Assembly: GCA_010015745.1 (NCBI GenBank)
Contig: ML978235.1
Span: 91,644-155,643, forward strand
Direction of reading: 5' to 3'
Length of the DNA: 64,000 nucleotides
From: Setomelanomma holmii
Taxonomy: Eukaryota; Ascomycota; Dothideomycetes; Pleosporales; Phaeosphaeriaceae
The notes beneath the pieces were generated by a model. The model was not told the origin of the DNA, ran no database searches, and saw only the letters and a list, made by a program, of their open reading frames with translations. The position numbers and the translations under genes are program-made. Shown one piece after another: positions 55,717-64,000 of the stretch (position 1 is the first letter of the stretch; each line of letters begins with the position of its first letter).

Positions 55717-57671
55717 TCAGACTTTGACATCTTCTGCCTCTTTCTCATGTGACGACTCTTTGCTTCCATTAAAGACGGTCTCCCATCTCATCAGAGCAAT
55801 CGCCGTCAGACCAATGATCCCGGCAAGTAGCACGGGGAAGAAGCTCCGTCGTACGGCGTCCACGATACCTCTCTCAACATTCGCTCGGACTTCTTCGCTG
55901 AGAACACTTTCATCAAACACTCGACTCTTCGCCCCGCCCAATGCGTTTCTTATCTATTCGTTCGTAAAGTCCAGGCCGGCTAGTGCGCTTCTGATGTGGT
56001 TGAATCCGACATTCTGAAGACGAGTGATTTGAACGTGAGTGCAATGACGACGGATCCTACTTGCGCGTTGTTGATGAAGCCAATCGCGTCGGCTCCCTGG
56101 GCCAGTACCTTTGCGGTCGCGATAGAGTATGCGCATTGCTGAGCAAGGCCTGCGCCAATAGCTAGAAGCACGCTGAAGCCGTATATTGCTGCATTCGAAG
56201 TGCTCTCCCTGAGTGTGCCGAAGAACAATGCGCCGCCAACCGTAATGAATTCACAAGCTGTCAGATACTACAGGACATAATATCTGGACTTCGGCAGCAG
56301 AGTGCCGTTGAGGGAGACGACGACAATGTTGACGATGACGAATGGTAGTAGTCTGACGGCTGATTGGACGGCGGTCTCGGCGGGGGCGAATTGGAAGAAC
56401 AGGGGAATATAATAAATTGGGATCGCGAGCGAAGTCATCATCCAAGATTGTGTAATGAGCAGAAGTACGAATGTTCTACTGCGTAGGAACTGCAGCGGGA
56501 AGATGCGGCTCGCTTTTGTGGTGAAGATGCAGAACTTCTGCTGAACGATGAACAAAATGACCATGACGGACATGGCGATGATACTTCCAAAGGTGCGACT
56601 ATCGCTCCATGGCCAGATAGTCCCGCCGGTGGCAAATGCGAGTACGAAGCACATGCACATCGCAGCGTTCAGAATAATGCTAATCCAATCAAGCTCCTTC
56701 AGGCGTTCGAGTAAAGGGTTATTTGGGCGCGGCATATACGAACGGAGGCTGAAGAGGCATACCTGACAAAATAGGCCGAACAAGACAAGGTTGATGTAGA
56801 ACGCCCAGCGCCATGTGGCGAGGCTATCAGCGAAAAGTCCTCCAGTGATGGGACCAAGATACAGCCGACACCCCAGGTGATTCCTCCTCCACTGATGTAC
56901 AGTGTACGCTTCTCGAGCGAGGTGTTTTGAGACCATATACTGTGACGGTTGTGAGGAGGAGCGGATCACGTGTGCCACGTGTCAGTGTCTGGTGCTGCTT
57001 CCTCACCTTATCAAGCACCTCTTACCTCAACAGTATCGTAGATACGTCATGTAAACAGACCCTGCGGAAGGCCCTTGTGTACAGAAGCATGAGCACAAGG
57101 GAAATACACAGACAATACAACACTCTTCTAATTCATCTTGCATTACACCGCTATATATACTGAGCTGTCCAAGGTACATCCCCGCGCCTCCGACACCCGC
57201 CCAGACTCTGCCAACTATAAGCGCGTCCATGGTATTGGCACCACCATATAGTGCGCTACCGGCTGCGAAATTGACGAGACTTGCGACGTATAGCCACTTG
57301 GTGTCGGAAATGGCGTACGCCTTCGCCCATGCCGCAATGGTGGCGACAGAGACGAGTAGAAAGCTGATGCCCAGCCATCCTAACTTTTCAACATGCCCGA
57401 AGCGCTCGACTACTGGACCTTGCACGACAGAGACGATGGTGGTGTTAAGACCGTAGAGAAAAGCAGACGAGTAGACGGCGAAGACAATGAAGAGCCATTG
57501 TATGGTAGTGTACTAAGAGGCTGGCGCTGCTGCCGAAGTCGCTGGCTCCTCGGGTGCGCGCGCGCCTGAAATGCTGTTGACAGGGCTGGTTGTATGTGCT
57601 TCGGAGGATTCGCTATTTGCGTAAGCTTGGTTAGTGCATCGTGTGGTCGATTTAAGGTTATATTCAGACAT
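55717..57671 (-). pseudogene. DHA2-type MFS drug/siderophore efflux transporter, degraded
   Basis: A plasma-membrane 14-TM-type transporter, now broken. The start is MSEYNLKSTTRC (57671). TAG follows at 57516-57514 just before the first TM segment (WLFIVFAVYSSAFLYGLN). Recognisable blocks are GRVWAGVGGAGMYLG, SGGGITWGVGCIL then GPITGGLFADSLATWRWAFY, NGTLLPKSRYYV, TACEFITVGGALFFGTLRES and the C-terminal RSFFPVLLAGIIG helix. Between GVGCIL and GPITGG one G is missing. In the family's P-W-Y-L-T-A segment, near 56267-56275, CCG-TGG has become CTG-TAG, both transitions. Further shifts occur near 56000, and a TAG precedes IRNALGG. Several independent lesions make this a pseudogene. Confidence 0.85.
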
Positions 57672-58157
57672 GGTTCATGTGACGGTGACCCACTAGCTGC
57701 AGGCTTTAGTGAGGATCGCTAATCGTGGAAGGTTAGTCGGCGACAGCGTGGTGAATGACTCGTACCGCTAGCAGGCTATTCCGATTATTGCAGAGAGAAC
57801 AGATATTGCGGTGGCTAAGAAGCATTCGCAGCATTTTGTGTATTTCTTGAGGTTCATGGAAGCTGGTTCACATTCGTGATCTAGGTTCTTGCCAAGCATG
57901 ACTCATTCCGGCTTACAATGTTGGGTCGGCACATCGGGAAGGGCAACCACTGATCACAAAAGGAGGTCAGAAGCAGCAAGATGTTTCTCATTTTGCTGAA
58001 CAAGAAGAAAGTAAACCCACGATTGTGAGCCGAACCAAAGTACCCGCCATTGACGAGTGTTCAATAAAGAGTTGAAAAAGCGGGGTGTTGACCCCTCATC
58101 CTCTCTCTCAAGTTAGTCTTCGTGTACAGCAAAATCAACAGCCTTGCACAGGCTTTC
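57672..58157. other. Interval between MFS pseudogene and orphan gene
   Basis: About 490 bases: upstream flank of the MFS pseudogene and 3' flank of the gene at 58158. No coding sequence recognised. Confidence 0.35.
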
Positions 58158-58700
58158 CTAGGCCGCAAATTCGTCCTCAGTCACATCGCCGGTGGTGATT
58201 AGACCTGTGTTCCTAATCTTCTCGTCTTTGTCGGTGACCACCAAACCATTCTTTGTGGCTCCATCGAGTCTGAAATATGCTTGGTAGCCGCCCTCCACGG
58301 GATAACATTCGAGGACCATGTCTTCCTCTATGTTTTGTTCTGTACCATTTTCCATGCCCAAGATGCGCATGATATGGAAATGGATCCTCTTGGCTAAATC
58401 TCGATACATTGGTTCAAGAGCGTAGGCTTCCAACTTCGCGCGACAGAGATCAAGGATGTGGTTGCATAACTTGTCGTTCTCGAACTTAAGAGGATATTCT
58501 TTTCCAGTAGTCAACAGGTACGGCGGCTGACTCTCGGTCGCTATCAATTGCGGAATGAGCTTGATTTTCGTTTCGTAGGTGAAGATATCGTTTTGTAGAA
58601 CGATGGCGCTTTGAGTGGTAGAGCATGCGTCTGCTTGGCGAGAGGACGAGTGTAGATATGTTCCCCAGAAATGCGCCACAGATCCGCAGGTGAACAACAT
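58158..58700 (-). CDS. Hypothetical protein, 180 residues
   Basis: An uninterrupted single-exon frame from ATG 58700 to the stop at 58158. The C-terminal half looks like a real folded protein: NHILDLCRAKLEAYALEPM, RIHFHIMRILGMENG, DMVLECYPVEGGYQAYFRLDG, then an acidic end (TTGDVTEDEFAA). I recognise no family. The N-terminal 45 residues (MLFTCGSVAHFWGTYLHSSS) are less protein-like and could come from a wrong start or an unrecognised upstream exon; they do not make a convincing signal peptide. It is codirectional with acetoacetyl-CoA synthetase upstream (139 bases apart), but no functional link is evident. Confidence 0.55.
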   Translation of the reverse strand: MLFTCGSVAHFWGTYLHSSSRQADACSTTQSAIVLQNDIFTYETKIKLIPQLIATESQPPYLLTTGKEYPLKFENDKLCNHILDLCRAKLEAYALEPMYRDLAKRIHFHIMRILGMENGTEQNIEEDMVLECYPVEGGYQAYFRLDGATKNGLVVTDKDEKIRNTGLITTGDVTEDEFAA

Positions 58701-58839
58701 TTCACGCCATGACAGGCAGTCTCGACGGTTTGGTCATTGGTGAAGCAGTCGTGACTGGACCCACGAAAATATTGTAGCCACGCTGGACGCTGCTTTATAG
58801 CAACCGCTCAATTCTGCGGAGGCAGCGACGAGTGGTTGA

Positions 58840-61031
58840 TCAGTGTGTTGCGGCCCATTCGCGGTACCAGTCTAGGCATTCGGAGTTGGCGACACTAGCA
58901 GACGTCTTGACGTTCAGGCCGCAAAGTATTTGTTTGACAGCGCCTTCGACTCTTTGAATTGTTAGTGGTCGATCATGCGCACGCATAGGTTGACTTACTT
59001 CTTGCCGTTCGTTGTAACGGGAATCTCGGGGCATTCGTCAACTACTGCTGGCACGTGCCTAGCACTGAGGGCCTTCTTGATCGCCAATTTGATTTTGTCT
59101 ACAAGGTCAGGGTTGAGCTCATGACCTTCCGCCATCTTCAGGAACAGAACCACAGTCTCGTCAGTATCCGTTTCCCTACGTCGGCCAATACAAAGCGCAT
59201 CTGCGACTTCTTCGACAAAGTGCTCCAGGACGATATTGTAGATTTCCGCGGATCCAAAGCGCACCCCGGCGGGCTTCAGTATGCCATCGCTGCGACCAAG
59301 CATCCACAATCCACCAGTCTGTGGAGTAAATCGGACGAAATCACCATGGTGCCAGATGGGCTGCTTCTTCTCATTCTCGAACTTCTCGAAATAGGATTTG
59401 CGATACTTTGAAGCACCGTCAGATCCCCAGAAAGCCACTGGCTGGCATATGAATGATTTAGTGCAGACTAGATCGCCTGGCTCGCCACTAGTCGAGACAT
59501 CAGCACCAGTGTAGTCATATGCAGCGATAGCCATGCCGAGCCCTGCTGCCTGAATCTCTCCCTCATATACAGGTAGTAATGGATTTGGAGCTCCAAAAAG
59601 CGAGATGATATCCGTCCCGCCCGTGATGCTGCCGAGATTGATGGTCGATGGAAATGCGGAGTAAACATATGAGAATGTTGAAGGGGCAAGCGGCGATCCA
59701 GTCGAATATATGGCTTCCAAAGTCTTCAACTTGAGTCCAGCTGCCATTGGGCTTACTGACTTCTGTTCAAGTACAGAAAGATATTTGGCCGAAGTGCCAA
59801 AGTGTGTGATGCCGTACTCCTCGATCAGCCGATGCATGGCGAGGTCGTCTGGCACGGACGTTGTAGGGTCGCTACTATCCAGGTAGCGAAATGGAGATCC
59901 ATCATAAAGCACAAGGGTTGCGCCTGACGCTAGGGCTGAAACAAGCCAATGCCACATCATCCAGGTGCATGTCGTGAAGTAGAAGAGACGCGAGTGCGGC
60001 ACTATTGAGCAGTGAATGATGTGCTCCTTCTTGTGTTGCAGCAAAGTCCCGATCGCTCCGTGTACGATGCACTTGGGCGCCCCAGTGGTCCCACTGGAGT
60101 AGAGGATGTACACTGGGTGGTCGGCTGGCAGTTTCTTGAAAGTAAGCTCGGGAGCGGTTGGTGGTGACGTGAAGGTGGCATAGTCGTAAGCTCTCCCAGA
60201 TGGCACCTCCAGCGATTTGATATCGACATCCACTGATGATACTGTGGGAAGAATGACAACTGCTTGTAGTGATGGCAGCTCGGCCGCAATCTCGCTAACC
60301 TTGGGCAGAACTGGATGACTGCGGCCGTTGTAGAAGGCTGCATTGTCCGCAAAGAGAAGCGCAGGCTCAATCTGTCGGAGTCGCTCCAAGACAGCATGCA
60401 CTCCGGTATCTGGGCTGACCGCAGTCCAGACACAGCCAATCGATGTTGCTGCCAACATTGCGACCAGTGCATTTGTGTGGTTTGCGACATAGCCTGCGAC
60501 ACGGTCACCTTCTTCTAAGCCAAGTGCTAGCATGCCCGCCTGGCATTTCCTGACACGTTGCCTGAGTTCCCCCCACGTTACTGTCTCGCGTGTAGTCTCG
60601 GTCACGGCGATTATGGCAAGTGAATCAGCATCCACGTGCTGGGTGGGAAAGAGGAGGTTCTCCGCGAAGTTCAAGCGCGCATTCTTGAAAAAGGTAGGAC
60701 GAGGGAACATGGGTGCTTCGGGATCAACCGCCTGTCATCGTCAGCATAATATGATCGATATCGATTTCGCGATACTGACTGGCGACACGTCTCCCTCAGC
60801 ATTGATGCCGACGAATTTCCAAACACTCTGCCAGAAAGGGTCTATGTTTTTGATGCTCCATTGGTATAGCTCTGGGTATGTGGATAGATCCAAACCATGT
60901 TCTTGGTTTGTGGCTTGCAGGTATCCGTGCATCGGCGTTGATTGGGGATTGGGGTGCTTCCACAGGAGCTTCGTGCTATTGGCCATGCCATTGGTATCAG
61001 CGGAGTCATTGACGCCATTAGAGCCATTCAT
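58840..61031 (-). CDS. Acetoacetyl-CoA synthetase (acetoacetate-CoA ligase)
   Basis: Activates acetoacetate with ATP and CoA, feeding ketone-body carbon into sterol and lipid synthesis; cytosolic. Three exons on the minus strand, 61031-60780, 60731-58999 and 58951-58840, give about 698 residues, close to the family length. The N-terminal ACS-type cap (LYQWSIKNIDPFWQSVW) is followed by FFKNARLNFAENLL and the AMP-binding P-loop YILYSSGTTGAPKCIVHG. TTCTWMMWHWLVSALASGA, SITGGTDIISLF and WHHGDFV come next. VTTNGKKVEGAVK, with the catalytic lysine, spans the last intron. TMMWH-type and GGTDI blocks are characteristic of acetoacetyl-CoA rather than acetyl-CoA synthetases. Intron 1 has a GTCAGT donor. 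Confidence 0.95.
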
Positions 61032-61921
61032 GATGTTCCACGGTCCTTGAGGCTACGCGCGTGTAGCAATCGTCGAATTCGGCTTGAATGGTTTTGTTGA
61101 ACACCGTGGATATCTCAGGCTTCAAATGTTTTCCTCGCGCAGGGACCCTCGACCTCGGCTCGGTTCACCCCCCGGGTTCCTTCCGTCTTCGCTAGCGGCT
61201 CCCCATGTCAATCCGCGTCCCATCCAAACCATCATCAAGTACGGTCGGAGGAAGGCGGGTTTCGCGACATCGATATAGTTTATGTGCGCCTCCAACGAAT
61301 GCGTGCAGATCGCTCAAGAAGTGGAGACCGGCCCATCAAATGCTGGTTACAACAAACTGTGCGAGGCAGTTCCTTGGGCCTGGACAACCCGGGACGCCTG
61401 CAAATGCGCCAGACGCCTCATATCTGCACAGACGGCTTTCCGCCACCGATTTCGTCACGTGCAAGATTCAAGAGACCACGACTGCAGCGCCGCAGGGTAG
61501 CCCTGTATTGTTGGTGGAATGAGCGTCCTCGGAGTGTCCAGCGCGTCGACTTGCAGATGCACGGGCATTTGCCTCGTTGCCTTATGATATCAGGGCACGT
61601 TTTGTCGCTGGCATACAGTGCTTAGCGATTGCGCCTTCCCCTCAAACGCAGTTGCGCTACAGTTTGCGCCACACGGCGGACAGGGATCAAGGTGCCCCGC
61701 TTCACAGATTCGACCTAGCGTTAGCCTGTTAGCAAACGTGCGATAAGCAGCCAGTACACAGCTTTAGTAACTTAGAACACTTTGAGGGGAGGCGCATAGA
61801 GTCCAAGAGACAACAACACCAGATAGGGGACATGCCTTTACAATTCGTAATTACTGTACTTGAAAAGACAAAAGTACTTTTGTCTTAATTCTGATGACCC
61901 TCATGAAATGTTTGGCCTTTC
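61032..61921. other. Interval between acetoacetyl-CoA synthetase and HET gene
   Basis: 890 bases: upstream region of the synthetase and 3' flank of the HET-domain gene. Overlapping plus-strand frames around 61205-61625 are chance openings in GC-rich sequence. An AT-rich stretch at about 61830-61900 may carry the polyadenylation region of the HET gene. Confidence 0.4.
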
Positions 61922-63885
61922 TTAAACCACTCGCACGTTAGCACTCTGTCTCACCACGTGGCTGCGGTGAACTGTCCCAATTCCAACTCTCCTGTAATCT
62001 CCATGCGCATCTGTTGATTGTACAACCAAGATGTGGTACTCAGTACTCGCTAAAGAACTGTCTCTAAACGCAACTTTTCCAACAACAATACAGTGCAGCT
62101 CATCAAGAATGTCAACTCCACCTAGATCAAAGTGAATCCGTCCTTTTGTTGCTCCACTTAGATCTTGAACATCGTGATACGACCCACAGTGTACTGGTAT
62201 GCACTCTCGAAACGCCCACAAGCTCGCATTGATGGCTCCTTCTCTTTTCTCATCGAATCGGATGCTATTGATCCACTCCATATTGCCAAATTTGACGTCG
62301 ATGAACTTAACGCCTCCGCTGTAGGCCATCCATGTCCAAGAGGGCAGAGGAGGTTCGTACCCAATCTTCTGAAGCTGACAGTCGTTTGCACGCCACAGGA
62401 GGTTTCTGTGGAGGAACTGTTGGAAGATGCCGTATCTGCTGCTTCGATCGGCCAAGGCACCTCTAATACGGTCCTCTAACGCAGACATTGCAACACGTCT
62501 GTCCGTCAGAACTGTAAGGCTTCGCTTCGAATACTCTTGGATAAGGTATGATATACAGTTTAGTGTACGTGTTGGGCCTGAGGTGAGTAGCCGCTTCGGA
62601 AAGTATGGGTCGAGCGTAAAGTGCTTGTCTGTGAAGGAGCTAGAATAACGTGGATTGTTAGGGGCTCCTTAGTAAGAGTGACACAAAGATCATACCTATG
62701 AAGTCTTACAAAGTTCTCGCAGTAAACCCCTTCACCGCATTCCCAGTACACCTGATTGGCGCTGAAGTGGATAGTCCGCCTTGACAAGACCGCCTCTTGC
62801 ATTACCCAGGCTCGCGTGTTTAGCTTAGCTTTGTCCACATCCTCGTCAAAGTCATCAATGTCATTGCTGACATAGAACTTGTTACCGGAGCTATCTTGAA
62901 CATAGACATAACTGGTGCGTATGTCGCGCTCAAGGAACCCTGCATTGGAGTCGGCAGCCGCAGTGGCAGCAATTGTGCAGTAAGCCTGAGAGAAGACACT
63001 CTCCATCCGACGGGATTCGCGGTCCCAGTCTGCTTTATCGTCCTCTTCTTGGATAATGCAGAGCGAATCTATCCAGAGGTAGAGGACTCCGAGTTCTCGG
63101 GTTACTGTGACGGCGTCCTGGAACGTCTTTGGCAGCTCCAAGACACTAAACCCCTCCAGACGCCCGCCGATGTTGTCCTGAGTTGTACAGAACGTCTTCT
63201 GCTCTTTCTTTATAGGCTGGCCCCAGCAGTGGGACAAAGCGACATACGGCTGAGTGATCGCTTCTTCCGGGGCACATATGAGATAAACCCGATCTTGCTT
63301 GTAATTGCGATCGCCCGGGTCGCCAACATACAAGAGTCTTGTTGGTAAGGCGGTCCCATGCTTAGCTTCGGTTTGTTTACATTCTAGATGTTCTTCATTA
63401 CACCAACGAAGCCAACCGCGGAGCAGTGTAGATCGTGCGAGGCAAGCAGATTCGGTCAGGATTGGGCGACCAATTGGAGCGGTGAAGCTGTGATTGTCCG
63501 CGTACTCTGCGGTAAGCATATACCATCAGTCTGAATCCTGCAAACAAAGCATGACGAGCGAAAACAAGTGCTTACCTGGATCAACAGAAAATCGCAAAAG
63601 ACGCAGGTCTGTTGACTGTGCAACAACTGCAAAGGGTTTTCGTTTCAAGGAAACCTTGCCATTGCTAATGGCATCCCAATGCCGCAAGGCGGCGAGAAGT
63701 ACGGCACAGACTGAACAACTTACTGCAGACGTTTGTACTTCTGAAAGGTCTATCTCACATGCAAGGTATGTCTTGGACGCATACACGATATCTCTGCAGC
63801 AGCCACACACGGAAACTGGACCGGAAAGGTCGCAAGATGGTGAACCGGCAAGAACCTTTGTGGCAGCGGCGTTGTTAAAGCTCAT
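61922..63885 (-). CDS. HET-domain (heterokaryon incompatibility) protein
   Basis: Three exons on the minus strand, 63885-63576, 63506-62696 and 62639-61922, give about 612 residues. After a Cys-rich N terminus (VCGCCRDIVYASKTYLACEID, CSVC) the HET domain has its three signature blocks: QPYVALSHCWG, LGVLYLWIDSLCIIQEE and LNTRAWVMQEAVLSRRTIHF. A C-terminal half typical of the family follows intron 2 (RVAMSALEDRIRGAL, then PSWTWMAYSGGV). HET proteins trigger cell death or growth arrest on contact between incompatible strains, or act in fungal innate immunity; the partner here is unknown. They are polymorphic and often expanded in Pezizomycotina. The ATG at 63885 is the first in frame; a further 5' exon beyond it cannot be excluded. 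Confidence 0.92.
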
Positions 63886-64000
63886 AAACCAATTGTTGTA
63901 CTAGGTAGCAGTTAGCCATCTCAGGGCAAACACAAGAGCTATAGACTCAGTTATACTTACATGCTACACCACCAGACACACCAAGCGTTAGCAGCAGCCT
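63886..64000. other. Upstream flank of the HET-domain gene, window end
   Basis: 115 bases upstream of the HET start codon. A splice-like TACTTAC-ATG pattern at 63954-63963 suggests more of the gene could lie beyond, but the window ends here. Confidence 0.3.

Noticed and set aside
28888..63885. A secondary-metabolite gene cluster built from the MFS, GMC oxidase and MDR genes
   Set aside because: No PKS, NRPS, terpene synthase or pathway regulator is present, two of the candidates are pseudogenes, and they are far apart.

Overview
The window is nuclear DNA of a filamentous ascomycete (Pezizomycotina). Genes carry short GT-AG introns of about 45-100 nt, some with CTAAC-like branch sites. Both strands are coding, and the families are typical of these fungi: HET-domain protein, fungal phytochrome, Dal5-type permease, HAM1-like protein, PL1 pectate lyase and a pogo/Fot1-type transposase. 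A Dothideomycete is my guess from the protein flavour; the sequence alone does not prove it. I saw no tRNA, rRNA or CRISPR.

Layout. 0-13 kb is accessory DNA: a transposase cut by the window edge (-), a Dal5-type permease with a damaged exon junction (+), a cyclase-family enzyme (+), and four members of an unfamiliar HExxH putative metalloprotease family, two intact and two broken. 14-28.7 kb is conserved: a HAM1-like lipid-binding-type protein, the ribosome-maturation GTPase EFL1/Ria1, a two-PH-domain protein sharing an upstream region with EFL1, a secreted pectate lyase and an ankyrin/MYND protein. 28.8-40.3 kb holds a decayed secreted GMC oxidoreductase, a 1450-aa ubiquitin-like/CorA-type membrane protein, and a decayed fungal phytochrome that has lost its histidine phospho-acceptor segment. 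42-50 kb is conserved again: an MDR oxidoreductase, an AlkB-like dioxygenase, an UNC93-like membrane protein and a PI-specific phospholipase C. 51-58 kb is accessory: a small secreted four-cysteine protein, a tandem array of four related small genes of unknown family (one intact), and a decayed DHA2-type MFS transporter. 58-64 kb has an orphan gene, acetoacetyl-CoA synthetase and a HET-domain protein.

The conserved genes act in separate processes and form no biosynthetic cluster. The two themes are birth and death of two lineage-restricted families (the HExxH proteins and the small NIAF-motif proteins), and unusually many pseudogenes of dispensable functions (light sensing, redox secretion, efflux) lying between intact housekeeping genes. 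Several nonsense codons fit single C-to-T or G-to-A transitions, as RIP or deamination would give. Multi-exon coordinates are gene spans; exon boundaries in the evidence were read by eye from splice consensus and frame.
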